IMG/VR virus record: IMGVR_UViG_3300020455_000892
Location: 1-64,000 of that record
Length of the DNA stretch: 64,000 nucleotides
From: a virus
Direction: 5' to 3' (one strand)
Within the stretch, counting starts at the first letter, position 1. Each line of letters starts with the position of its first letter. A model generated the notes under the pieces. The model had not been told where the DNA came from, ran no database searches, and saw only the letters and a program-made list of their open reading frames with translations. Below, one piece after another: positions 44,487 through 52,538 of the stretch. Made by a program: the position numbers and the translations under genes.

Positions 44487-45584
44487 TTAACTTATACCGG
44501 CTAATTTTTGAAGGTAAACAATATCAGCTGTCTTGCCGTCAGCTGATGCTGATGCTTCTGCTTTGTTTCCAGTGATTTCTGTAGTAGATTCACTTAATAC
44601 CTTCTTTTCTGGTTGTTTAGCGTCTTCCTTCAAAACTGAAGGGAGATACTTGTTGAATGCATTTTGTAACTTGTCTGTTTTAACACTTTCAAGTAACGCA
44701 CCCATAATTTCTTTGTGATCTTTGCTGAGGGGTTGCATCATTTCTTGCATAATTGCTTTTCTTTCTGCTGTGTCTTTAGCAATCCGTACAGTTTTTGCAC
44801 TTTCTGCTATCATCACTTCCTTATCAGCAATGGCTTTATCTTTGTTTTTAATCTCGCCTTGCAGATCTTCTACTACCTTATTCAACTTAGCAACTTCCGT
44901 TCCTTCGTTGAGGTAGCTTGACATAAATTCAGCGGCAAATGTTTCAAATATCTTACGTCCAAAGGTATTTTCTTTGGCTGATTTGATATCTTCACGCAAT
45001 GTATTAAGTTCTGACTTAATGGTGTTTTCCATTATGCCTTCAACTTTCTTTGCGGCTGTGTTTACAAAGTTCTGTTTAGTTTGATTAATAACCTCTTTGC
45101 CTTCTTTGATCATTTTGACTTTTGCTTCAACTAGTGAGCGTTTGTCTTCATGAAACTCATTGAGCTCTTTAGTTAACTGCTCTAGTACAAATCCTTCCAA
45201 CTTGGACATATTTGCATCTTGAGCAGAACGGTCATTACGAAGTTCGTCAATTTCCTTCGCAAGTGTCTCCATCACAAACTTATCAAGAACTTTTGCATGT
45301 TCTTTCATGTGCTTGCGATATGCAACACGGTCTTCGCTGACTTTTGCTTTATCTTCTTTGAACTCTTCGAGTTCTTTTCCGATAACATCGCCAATCATTT
45401 TATCCATAGCTTCTACCATTTGCTCTTTGTCATTTTCATAACGCTGTGCAAACTCTTCTCTAAGTTCTGCTGTGATTGTCTCACGAGCTTCCGTTAGTTG
45501 GGTATCCCAAGCTTCAGATATCGAAGATCTAACCTCTTCGGAGAGCGTATTTGAGTTTAATAGTTCATCCATTGCATGAGCCAT
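44487..45584 (-). CDS. 22: Prohead scaffold protein gp22
   Basis: A 365-residue, highly charged, almost wholly helical protein with long coiled coils ('NDKEQMVEAMDKMIGDVIGK', 'LEEFKEDKAKVSEDRVAYRK'). It occupies the gp22 position between protease and capsid genes. The scaffold forms the prohead core and is degraded by gp21. 'VLSESTTEITGN' near the C-terminus includes S-E and T-E steps that could be cleavage sites. Family match is by order and composition plus the conserved C-terminal 'VYLQKLAGI'. Confidence 0.9.
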   Translation of the reverse strand: MAHAMDELLNSNTLSEEVRSSISEAWDTQLTEARETITAELREEFAQRYENDKEQMVEAMDKMIGDVIGKELEEFKEDKAKVSEDRVAYRKHMKEHAKVLDKFVMETLAKEIDELRNDRSAQDANMSKLEGFVLEQLTKELNEFHEDKRSLVEAKVKMIKEGKEVINQTKQNFVNTAAKKVEGIMENTIKSELNTLREDIKSAKENTFGRKIFETFAAEFMSSYLNEGTEVAKLNKVVEDLQGEIKNKDKAIADKEVMIAESAKTVRIAKDTAERKAIMQEMMQPLSKDHKEIMGALLESVKTDKLQNAFNKYLPSVLKEDAKQPEKKVLSESTTEITGNKAEASASADGKTADIVYLQKLAGIS

Positions 45585-45585
45585 A

Positions 45586-46224
45586 TTAATCTCTCCTGTA
45601 TCTTAGGTTTTTAATAAAGTTAGTCACCTCTTCCTGGAGATAACGTTGTGCGCCACGGTCGTGTCTAGTTGCATCAGCGACATCCATCAACACATTACCC
45701 CGTCTATGATTCATTATTCTTTCATAGATTGGATCAGGGTAGGCATCTGGAGCACTTGGATTTGCAACGATATCGACAGTAATGATTTCAAAATCCTTTA
45801 CTATGCCGCTTTCGTTAACATTGCCACTGCCTCGGCTTGACACGCCTAATTTTACACCACTCTCCAATAAGGTTTTACAAATATTTCCCATTGGAGTTGG
45901 TAAGATTTTTAGCTTGCCGATCCCATTTGCGCCATCAGTATCCATTTCAGTGATCATGTGACTTACACGATCTAAATTGATATTCAGGTCATCTGGGTGA
46001 TCAGCTTCGCCTAATACACTATATCCACCTTTGATTTTTTCATTGATTGCTTTAACTGCACTATGAATTTCTTCTTTGGTGTATATCCTGTTGTTCTGGT
46101 TTCGAACATCGCCTTCAATAAAAATACCTTTCATATACAAGTTCTTACCGTTACCTTCTTCTAATGTTTCAGTAACAATATTCGCTTGATTATATGTTAA
46201 GTGTTCTTTTAGCGAGGTCATCAT
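45586..46224 (-). CDS. 21: Prohead core protease gp21
   Basis: A 212-residue T4-type prohead protease (herpesvirus-assemblin-like serine protease). 'GKNLYMKGIFIEGDVRNQNN' (partly), 'GYSVLGEADHPDDLNINLDRVSH' with the catalytic His in 'EADHPDD', and 'LGVSSRGSGNV' with the nucleophilic Ser are present. It cuts gp22, gp23 and other prohead proteins after (I/L)-x-E. It starts one base after the acidic core protein gene's stop and lies one base before gp22. Confidence 0.95.
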   Translation of the reverse strand: MMTSLKEHLTYNQANIVTETLEEGNGKNLYMKGIFIEGDVRNQNNRIYTKEEIHSAVKAINEKIKGGYSVLGEADHPDDLNINLDRVSHMITEMDTDGANGIGKLKILPTPMGNICKTLLESGVKLGVSSRGSGNVNESGIVKDFEIITVDIVANPSAPDAYPDPIYERIMNHRRGNVLMDVADATRHDRGAQRYLQEEVTNFIKNLRYRRD

Positions 46225-46225
46225 A

Positions 46226-47050
46226 TTACTTTACGCCTTTAATTGGACTATCGGACTTGGTGTCTTCGTCTTTTGCTTTAGGCGCCGCACTTGGTGAACC
46301 AGCTTCTTGTGGACCATCAACACCCATATCCTTAGCCGCTGGAGCAGGTCTACCCTTCTCTTCACCGCCTGGGGCTGAGTGTGCTTTAGCATCGTTAGGT
46401 GCTTTAGCTTGTGATGCTACAGGTGAGCCTTTGTCAGATGTGTCACTGTGTGATACACTAACTGCACTCATTGAAGCGCCTTCTTCAACGGCTTCCACTT
46501 CTTCAGTTGCTACTGATTCCATTTCGTCGTCCATTTCTGGCTCTTCATCACCTGGCTCTTCACCTTGCATTTCTGCAAAAGCGGCTCTAAGTTCGGCAAT
46601 AGCATCTTCTACGTTGTCCATAGCTTCTTCAGCGTCTGGGGCTTCTTCGTCGCCCATTTCTTCTGCGTCTGCTTCTGGTTCCATGTCCATAGCTAAATCC
46701 ATTTCAGCTTCTGGCTCTTCCATGTCGTCGTCGTCCATGATTTCTTCTTGGTCAATCTCTTCTTCAGCTGTTTCAATGTCGTCTAAGAAATCTTCTTCAG
46801 CATCGGAAGCGTCAATCGCTTCTTCTACTTCATCCTCAGAATCATCGTCAGCTTCGTCAAGATCGATAGTTTCGTCTAGGTCTTCATCGGCAATCTCGTC
46901 TTCTACAATTTCATCATTCTCTTGTAGTGATGCCCAATGATTTTTAGCTTTTTCTACAAACACGTTGTGAAGTAGATCAGCCGCTTTATCTTGCTCATCA
47001 TTAACGATATATTCGAGGACCTTTACTAAAGATTCCTTGTGTTCGCTCAT
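46226..47050 (-). CDS. Highly acidic prohead core protein (gp67/gp68-like position)
   Basis: A 274-residue protein in which residues about 45-190 are dominated by Asp and Glu, followed by a Ser/Ala/Pro/Lys-rich tail ending 'SPIKGVK'. The N-terminal 40 residues ('ESLVKVLEYIVNDEQDKAAD') form a helix. It lies between portal and prohead protease, where T4 has the acidic internal peptide precursor gp67 and the core protein gp68, so an internal scaffold role is likely. Several M/L-x-E steps could be gp21 sites, giving internal peptides. A serine-rich frame on the opposite strand is only its complement. Confidence 0.75.
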   Translation of the reverse strand: MSEHKESLVKVLEYIVNDEQDKAADLLHNVFVEKAKNHWASLQENDEIVEDEIADEDLDETIDLDEADDDSEDEVEEAIDASDAEEDFLDDIETAEEEIDQEEIMDDDDMEEPEAEMDLAMDMEPEADAEEMGDEEAPDAEEAMDNVEDAIAELRAAFAEMQGEEPGDEEPEMDDEMESVATEEVEAVEEGASMSAVSVSHSDTSDKGSPVASQAKAPNDAKAHSAPGGEEKGRPAPAAKDMGVDGPQEAGSPSAAPKAKDEDTKSDSPIKGVK

Positions 47051-47194
47051 ATCATTCTCCTTAAAAAATTACAGGCTTACCAAGATGGTTTACATCTATA
47101 TTTACACAACCAAGACGTTTTGCTTGGAAAACACCCTAAAAAATGGGTATTTTATGATTATCTCTCTGAGATAAGTAAATTTTACGTTAAAAAA

Positions 47195-47398
47195 TTACTG
47201 TGCAGGGGGTTTTGCATAGATCTTTTTAATCTTTTCAATACGAGTAGCATGTTCAATATTATGCACTTCTCTTTGCTTTCTAAGACGATTAATATGCTTT
47301 AAAGTTAGTCTCTGCTTACGAACATCGTCTATCTTTCTGTTACTATAATTGTCTTTTTCTGCATCATAATACTCGTTTAAAATATCTGTACTACGCAT
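47195..47398 (-). CDS. Small basic helical protein after the portal
   Basis: A 67-residue, Arg/Lys-rich helical protein from the ATG at 47398 (AGGAG six bases before). The frame stays open to 47446. It contains 'DILNEYYDAEKDNYSNRK' and 'KHINRLRKQREVHNIEHATR'. The start overlaps the portal stop by eight bases. By position it matches the small prohead core genes after gene 20 in T4, but charge is opposite to gp67. It may pair with the acidic core protein encoded next. No named family. Confidence 0.6.
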   Translation of the reverse strand: MRSTDILNEYYDAEKDNYSNRKIDDVRKQRLTLKHINRLRKQREVHNIEHATRIEKIKKIYAKPPAQ

Positions 47399-49070
47399 TC
47401 TCATCTCCTGCTGGTGCCGCTTCTGCTCCACTAATTGGGCTTGCACCTTCCTCTGTACCTTCTGCTCCGTCTACATCTGGGATATCCATATCTGCACCGC
47501 CATCTGGTACATCAAATCCTCTTACACCAACATTGCCTAATCCTGGTAATGCATCTCCTTCAGGAGCAACGCCACTTGAGTTCTCTTCTTCCCACATACG
47601 TTCATTTTTAATGATTTCTTCTTCAGATAGACCCAAGTATTTTTCCATTAAGAAACGTCTACTCATGTAAGGTACACCTTCTAATCCACTGAATACATTG
47701 GCTCTAGCCGCATGTACTTCAATTTCTTTATATTGACTAAAGCTCTGTGGTTCAACAAATTGTAAATCAAACAATCCAGCATCAATATTAATACCTTTGT
47801 TTTTCATAAACAATTTAAATTCTTTATCCATTACAGGTGCAACTGCATTTTGTAATCTCATACAGTATTGATTAAATCTGTATTCTTGTATAAATGCTGT
47901 ACCAACTCTTCCATCTACATAGCTTGCTGTTCCATCATCTGGTCCTGTTGGCAAGTAACTGCTAGGCACACGCAATGCTCTAAGCATTTTGTTTGTAAAG
48001 TATCTCAGATCATCAATCTGACCTAAGTTCTCACCACCCGGAAGAACTTCAACTTTACTACCTCTGCCTTCACTAGTCTGTGCAAAAAAGTAGTCTTCCA
48101 TAATTGATAGCGGATTATAAGCCGCATCCATAATAGTAGTACCGCCACCTGTTTTGTTTGGAATACGTTTTTGATGTATTTCATTTTTAACACGTTCAAC
48201 AAAACCCATTGCTTTGTTAGGTGGCATGTTACCTACGTCTACATAAAACACACGTCTTTCAGGTGCTCTTTGTACTCTGTAGATAATAATACTATCTTCT
48301 AATAATTCTTTTTGTTTGTATGTTTTAAAGATTGGATCAAGTATACTGCTTCCAAAAGGCCAATTCATGTCCATGCCTTCGGTCATACCCATATGAACTA
48401 TGTGTTGTGCATCTACTGTGTACTCTTGTATGTTACCCATGTTTCCGCCATAATCTCCTGGCGCACCACCATAGTTACTTCGATCCATAGTTTGACCACG
48501 CATCATACTGTTAACTGTACCGTATGTTTGTGCATGTTGCACAGGTTTACTTACAGTTTTTTCCTGCATGTTCATATCTATATTTTTTACAATATACTGC
48601 TCAGGCTTTTTGCCTTTTGCTTCATTGACAACTGCTTTGGTTACATCAACTGGATTGACATAATACAGTTCCCAAGTTTCAGGATCTCTGATAAAAAATT
48701 GATCTCCATATTTAATAGTGTTTCTAAACATACGGAAAATACGTTTATCCCAATCTTGCAACGCACACCATTGACTTAGTGTTTGCTCAAGTATTTTTGT
48801 TTCACTTTCTGTTGCTTGTTCTTTGAATTCTATTTTAAACGGAAGACCATTTGTCTCATCGACTTGTGTACTAAACTCACTAATAATGTCAAGAGCCGCG
48901 TTGATTTCGCTGTCCATATCCATTTGATCGTATTGTGTATATCTTTCAACACGATTAGGTTGTCCACTATAGACTTCAGGTAGCCAGCTTTGAAAACGGC
49001 TAGCACTACTAGGCTTCATGCTATCTGAGCCTTGTGCTCCGTATGCGGTAAAATGTTTTTTCCAACTCAT
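47391..49070 (-). CDS. 20: Portal protein gp20
   Basis: A 559-residue T4-type portal vertex protein. Hallmarks are 'SRFQSWLPEVYSGQPNR', 'DMDSEINAALDIISEFST', 'DQFFIRDPETWELYYVNPVD', 'EDSIIIYRVQRAPERRVFYV', 'IPNKTGGGTTIMDAAYNPLS' and 'VEVLPGGENLGQIDDLRYF'. The dodecameric portal nucleates the head and holds the packaging motor. The C-terminal 70 residues are a Gly/Pro/Asp-rich tail. Expressed from a composite promoter carrying both sigma70 and late elements. Confidence 0.97.
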   Translation of the reverse strand: MSWKKHFTAYGAQGSDSMKPSSASRFQSWLPEVYSGQPNRVERYTQYDQMDMDSEINAALDIISEFSTQVDETNGLPFKIEFKEQATESETKILEQTLSQWCALQDWDKRIFRMFRNTIKYGDQFFIRDPETWELYYVNPVDVTKAVVNEAKGKKPEQYIVKNIDMNMQEKTVSKPVQHAQTYGTVNSMMRGQTMDRSNYGGAPGDYGGNMGNIQEYTVDAQHIVHMGMTEGMDMNWPFGSSILDPIFKTYKQKELLEDSIIIYRVQRAPERRVFYVDVGNMPPNKAMGFVERVKNEIHQKRIPNKTGGGTTIMDAAYNPLSIMEDYFFAQTSEGRGSKVEVLPGGENLGQIDDLRYFTNKMLRALRVPSSYLPTGPDDGTASYVDGRVGTAFIQEYRFNQYCMRLQNAVAPVMDKEFKLFMKNKGINIDAGLFDLQFVEPQSFSQYKEIEVHAARANVFSGLEGVPYMSRRFLMEKYLGLSEEEIIKNERMWEEENSSGVAPEGDALPGLGNVGVRGFDVPDGGADMDIPDVDGAEGTEEGASPISGAEAAPAGDENA

Positions 49071-49091
49071 TGAGTACTCGATTCCTGTTTT

Positions 49092-49119
49092 ATTATAATG
49101 TATTTATAGGATTTGTCAA
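49092..49119 (-). promoter_or_regulatory. Composite early/late promoter for gp20
   Basis: Minus-strand TTGACA (49114-49119), 16-base spacer and TATAAT (49092-49097). The spacer itself contains TATAAATA (49101-49108), a perfect late promoter. The two would start transcripts about ten bases apart. Lies just after the stop of the upstream gene. Confidence 0.7.
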
Positions 49120-49125
49120 CCATTA

Positions 49126-51003
49126 TTAATCCGTAGGATTAATATCAGTGTTTTGGTTTGGTGTAGTTTTAAATGCGTTTGCTAGCTTCTCTATTGATGA
49201 CTGTGCAATCGCAACTGTCGAAGATCCCATGTGTTCTACAATTTTGTTATAATCTAAATCTGGTTTACCGTCTCCATCAGCATCTTGACCTGTTAGAAAG
49301 TTTGGGTCATTGCCGTACTGAGCTCGAAGGAATGCGTCACCTCCAGCCAGCAAAGCTCTACCTCGTTGAGGCGTCTGCATTAGATTTGCTAAATCCTCAG
49401 GTATAACACCTGCCGCATTTCCAAATAAACCTGCTAAGAACATCGCTTCAAGTCCATCTACATCACCATTAAATGCATTTAAGAAAGGTTGCACAGTTAC
49501 CATACCGATTGAAGTACCAAATGCTTCAAACAACCCTTTTGTAAATTCGCTTGACATCATTTCAGTTGATCTATCAATAAAGCCTTTCATACTAGTTACT
49601 AAGTCAGCATCTGATCCACCACCTAGTTTCATTATAGCACTAAGAGCAAGATTTGCCGCTTCAGCATCTCTTTTGTTAAGTCCAAGTGTAAAAGATCTCA
49701 TAATTTCTAATTCTTTTTGTCTTTCAGTTATGAATTGTTTTTCAACTTCGTTACGTTCTTTTGCAAGATCAATTCCTGTTTCATTGATATTAACTGCCAT
49801 TTGCATTAGTTTCATAGCATCTTCGTTACCACCAAATGCTTGAACTTGAAACAGTTTAGTATCAGCATTTTGTTTAAAATTTTGTAATAATTGTGCTATA
49901 GCAACATTTGTATCAGTACCACTGTCTCCTGATCGAATTCTAGCAATGCCTTCTGTTATAATAGCCATAAGATTTCCGGTTGTATCTAACTGTGCCATTC
50001 TACCACCAGCAGTTGCCATTTCACTACCTTCTACAGCAACACCTTGAATAATAGCATTCATTATTTCTTTTCCAGCTGGTCCCAAGTTGTCTGTTAAATT
50101 GCCAGTTACATCTTTAATTGCTTGAATTTGATCTTTTGTCATACCTTGCATAGCAACTTGTAGTCTTACATCTTCTTGTGCCGCCATTTGAGCTCGTATT
50201 CTTTCACGAGTATTTTGACCAGTGACCCTAGCCATTTTTTCTTGTTCTCTATAATTGGCAACCATAGCATCAGTAAGATCATTTTGTACATAAAGTCTAA
50301 GCTGTTCAGCATCCATACTTTTTCTTCGTATGTCAATTTCTTCAGCTAAAAACTGTGCTTGTTCATCTGCCGCCAGTCCGAAGTTTCCAAACTGTTCTGA
50401 ACTTTTTTGTAGATTTTCTAAAATACCTATAAAATTCTGACTTCCTTCTTCAACACTGCCTCCAAGTTCTCTCATAGCACCTGTGTTTTGTGCAATAATA
50501 TTTCCAAACATATCAAGTTGTAAACCTGTTTTAGCAAGTCTTCTCTGAGTAAGCATTACATCTTCGCCAAATGTAACACCAACATCTCCTGCAAAAGCAA
50601 ATGTACTGCCAAGCTCTTTAGCTAGTCCAGATACCATACCAAATGCAGTAGCCATTGTGCCTAAGCCAAGTGCTTTCATAAAACTTGTAACCATACCAGG
50701 TTTAGCTACACTTTGCATCACACCCATAGAACTTGCTTTGCCAACTTCTTTAGCAAACTTAGTATTTTGTACTCTGCTTTTTGTTTCGTTCCAAACTTTT
50801 TGATAACCTTTAAGATCATCAACAGCAGATTTAATACTCATTTCACCTGCACTTGTGCCTTTGTTACTTGTTTGTAAACCTGTTAGATTTGTGGCTAAAT
50901 CGGATAAAACCGCTTTGATATCTGACTGTGTTGACTCCATTGCAAAGTCTGGAACGTCAACAGTCATTGGTCTTCCGCCCATATTAATTTGGATAACTGC
51001 CAT
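49126..51003 (-). CDS. Tape-measure-like structural protein
   Basis: A 625-residue, mostly helical protein. Residues about 95-130 are a hydrophobic, glycine-rich stretch ('FMKALGLGTMATAFGMVSGL'). Long amphipathic helices follow ('EEIDIRRKSMDAEQLRLYVQ', 'RERIRAQMAAQEDVRLQVAM'). The size is close to T4 tape measure gp29 (590), and the mix of helices with a membrane-like segment fits tail tape measures, but no diagnostic motif was recognised. It could instead be another large virion protein. Lies between the portal and the gp26-like gene, divergent from the latter. Confidence 0.5.
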   Translation of the reverse strand: MAVIQINMGGRPMTVDVPDFAMESTQSDIKAVLSDLATNLTGLQTSNKGTSAGEMSIKSAVDDLKGYQKVWNETKSRVQNTKFAKEVGKASSMGVMQSVAKPGMVTSFMKALGLGTMATAFGMVSGLAKELGSTFAFAGDVGVTFGEDVMLTQRRLAKTGLQLDMFGNIIAQNTGAMRELGGSVEEGSQNFIGILENLQKSSEQFGNFGLAADEQAQFLAEEIDIRRKSMDAEQLRLYVQNDLTDAMVANYREQEKMARVTGQNTRERIRAQMAAQEDVRLQVAMQGMTKDQIQAIKDVTGNLTDNLGPAGKEIMNAIIQGVAVEGSEMATAGGRMAQLDTTGNLMAIITEGIARIRSGDSGTDTNVAIAQLLQNFKQNADTKLFQVQAFGGNEDAMKLMQMAVNINETGIDLAKERNEVEKQFITERQKELEIMRSFTLGLNKRDAEAANLALSAIMKLGGGSDADLVTSMKGFIDRSTEMMSSEFTKGLFEAFGTSIGMVTVQPFLNAFNGDVDGLEAMFLAGLFGNAAGVIPEDLANLMQTPQRGRALLAGGDAFLRAQYGNDPNFLTGQDADGDGKPDLDYNKIVEHMGSSTVAIAQSSIEKLANAFKTTPNQNTDINPTD

Positions 51004-51022
51004 TAACTACTCACTTAACTAT

Positions 51023-51030
51023 GATAAATA
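51023..51030 (+). promoter_or_regulatory. Late promoter GATAAATA for the gp26-like gene
   Basis: Plus-strand GATAAATA, 35 bases before the ATG at 51066. An ATG overlapping it at 51021 was rejected as a start because it would precede the transcript. Confidence 0.6.
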
Positions 51031-51046
51031 ACTTTAACATATATTG

Positions 51047-51054
51047 TATTTATA
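51047..51054 (-). promoter_or_regulatory. Late promoter TATAAATA for the tape-measure-like gene
   Basis: Minus-strand perfect TATAAATA, 43 bases before the ATG at 51003. It overlaps the leader of the plus-strand gp26-like gene, so the two transcripts diverge and cross. Confidence 0.65.
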
Positions 51055-51065
51055 GGCAAAAACTA

Positions 51066-51929
51066 ATGGAAAATCCACTACAGAATTATTATCGACATAA
51101 AGATATCTATGTTAGACTTCCAACTGGAGGTAAATGGATGAGAGAACAACCAAATCTTACCGCTGATGGTGAAATTGGTGTTAGAGCTATGACTGTAAGA
51201 GATGAACTTTTGCTTAACATACCAGATGCATTATACAATGGGCAAGCCATTTACGAGCTTATAGAAAGCATTTGTCCTGACATTGGTGATGCTAGCGATA
51301 TGAGTTTGCCTGATGTAGATGTAATTATGCTAGCCAGCAGGGCTACCAGTTACGAAAAAACTTTTCCTGTTGAGGCAACATGTTCACATTGTGAAACTGC
51401 TCAAATGTTTGAAGTAGATTTACAAAAAGTTTTAGGTAATGTGAAAAGTGTATGGGAGCAAACAGAATTAGAAGTTGATGGTCTAGTTGTAGAAATGAGA
51501 CCAAACACTGTATCTGCCATACATGCAAGCAATATCAAAGTAAGTGAGACCAGCAGAGTGCTATCTTCAATGAAAGAGACTGAAACAGTAGATGAGCAAT
51601 TAAAAGTACAGTACAGCGAAAACATTCAGCAGATTGCGGCGGCAAATGTAGTTTTACTAGCAGATTCTATTGTTAAAGTTACAATGCCAGACGGAAAGAC
51701 AGTCGATGAACCACAACACATTATTGATTGGTTAACAAATTCAAATAGAAAAGTAAATGACATACTCACCAAACAACGCTTGAGAATGAATCTAAATGGA
51801 ATAGATAAAACTTTTAAGTTTACTTGTGCTCAAGAAGATTGTGCAAAAACATTTAGTGCAGATATAGAATTTAACCCAAGTTTTTTTTTCACCAGCAACT
51901 CCGACTTCAAAAGAACTCTGAACAAGTAA
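51066..51929 (+). CDS. 26: Baseplate hub assembly protein gp26-like (0-frame product)
   Basis: A 287-residue protein from the ATG at 51066, of the T4 gp26 baseplate family. 'YRHKDIYVRLPTGGKWM', 'VRAMTVRDELLLNIPDALYNG' (in part), 'ISICPDI'-like 'LIESICPDIGD', and 'VDVIMLASRATSYEK' are typical. A first zinc-ribbon half 'CSHCETAQMFEVDL' and a second 'CAQEDCAKTFSADIEFNPSFFF' (in part) give four cysteines. Near the 3' end a run of nine Ts allows a -1 shift into a longer frame. The 0-frame ends 13 codons after the run. Confidence 0.85.
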   Translation: MENPLQNYYRHKDIYVRLPTGGKWMREQPNLTADGEIGVRAMTVRDELLLNIPDALYNGQAIYELIESICPDIGDASDMSLPDVDVIMLASRATSYEKTFPVEATCSHCETAQMFEVDLQKVLGNVKSVWEQTELEVDGLVVEMRPNTVSAIHASNIKVSETSRVLSSMKETETVDEQLKVQYSENIQQIAAANVVLLADSIVKVTMPDGKTVDEPQHIIDWLTNSNRKVNDILTKQRLRMNLNGIDKTFKFTCAQEDCAKTFSADIEFNPSFFFTSNSDFKRTLNK

Positions 51930-52144
51930 ACAAACTTATTTCATACCACGAAAACAATAGTCAACGCATAAGAGAAAGTCTATTAGAAATAGTTCTATAT
52001 ACTGAAGGTGCATTTAATTACACAGACCTTGAACAATATCCTTTGAGATTAATACAAGATATCAACAAAGCAATCAAGAACAAGAATGACAAGATGTCTG
52101 AAGCTATGGATAAAGCAAAAGGTACTAATCGTAGAAGATTTTAA
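51066..52144 (+). CDS. gp26-like -1 frameshift product (predicted)
   Basis: Nine Ts at 51881-51889 sit where the 0-frame reads T-TTT-TTT-TTC. A -1 slip there enters a frame open for 84 more codons, from CAC at 51890 to TAA at 52142-52144. The added segment ('LQKNSEQVNKLISYHENNSQ', 'RESLLEIVLYTEGAFNYTDL', ending 'KGTNRRRF') is charged and helical with phage-like codon use, and no start codon or Shine-Dalgarno places it as a separate gene. The layout (short product plus longer -1 product ahead of the tape measure) is that of tail assembly chaperones such as lambda gpG/gpGT. A sequencing or assembly error in the T run is the main alternative. Confidence 0.6.
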
Positions 52145-52173
52145 ACATTCTTTCGAAGAGCTAAAGCTCATCG

Positions 52174-52207
52174 TCATACTCATTTCATTTCGTATGATAA
52201 TTTTTTT
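52174..52207 (+). terminator. Weak terminator after the gp26-like gene
   Basis: A 6-base-pair stem (TCATAC 52174-52179 with GTATGA 52192-52197), 12-base loop, then TAATTTTTTT. AT-rich and modest, but it is the only plus-strand candidate before the convergent region. Confidence 0.35.
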
Positions 52208-52249
52208 AAACATTTTTTTATATGATACGTTATTACCTTGTTTTCAGTC

Positions 52250-52275
52250 GCACTTAGCTTGTTACAGCCAAGTGC
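52250..52275. other. Ten-base-pair hairpin next to an A10/T10 run
   Basis: GCACTT-AGCT/GGCT-AAGTGC forms a 10-pair stem with a 6-base loop, including one G-U pair in minus-strand RNA. On the minus strand a T10 run (52276-52285) precedes it, so it is not itself a standard terminator in that direction; the T10 could end the structured RNA at 52300-52535. Confidence 0.45.
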
Positions 52276-52538
52276 AAAAAAAAAACGAAACGGTCATTAC
52301 CCCTCTCCAGCTCGCATCGTTATAGTATAACCTATTGCTAGGCAGAGGCGGTTTTGCTATACCCCTTTACATACTGCTTAAAACGCAGAAACACTCTAAG
52401 CCATAACGACGACTTTTGAGTTATCCGTGGGTTACAATGGCACAGTAGAGCCCACTCTTTTGGTTCGTTTCCCTCAGGCAAGTTCCGACGGCCCGCATTG
52501 CTACGAACAATCTCAATGCTTTTAACAAAGAGGGTATG
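52276..52538 (-). ncRNA. Structured non-coding RNA candidate
   Basis: The gene-free stretch 52145-52538 includes about 240 bases that are clearly GC-richer (about 48%) than the genes around them. Pairings on the minus strand: a closing stem CCCTCT (52529-52534) with AGAGGG (52301-52306); hairpin 52495-52500/52514-52519 (GCATTG/CAATGC); its loop bases 52503-52508 can pair with 52463-52468 (GTTCGT/ACGAAC), making a pseudoknot; stem 52427-52431/52451-52455 (GTGGG/CCCAC); and a TATAG...CTATA/AACC...GGTT stem at about 52321-52362. A T10 run follows the closing stem on the minus strand. It begins at the stop of the GIY-YIG gene. It does not match tRNA, tmRNA, RNase P RNA or a group I core that I could recognise. 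Strand is inferred. Confidence 0.55.

Noticed and set aside
46194-46940. A 248-residue serine-rich frame on the plus strand
   Set aside because: It is the complement of the Asp/Glu-rich core protein gene; acidic codons read backwards give Ser-rich sequence. It has no own promoter or family.
47051-47190. Short hairpins between the two small core genes, such as TTATCTC-TCT-GAGATAA at 47156-47176
   Set aside because: No T-run follows on either strand, so they are not called terminators; the stretch is AT-rich and short.
52145-52325. Plus-strand frame of 79 codons starting at 52086
   Set aside because: It begins inside the frameshift extension, lacks a ribosome site and runs into the structured RNA region.
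52300-52535. tRNA, tmRNA, RNase P RNA or group I intron in the structured stretch
   Set aside because: A TTCGTTT loop looked like a T-arm but its flanks do not pair. No tmRNA tag frame with an alanine-rich end, no RNase P core motifs and no group I P/Q/R/S set could be found.
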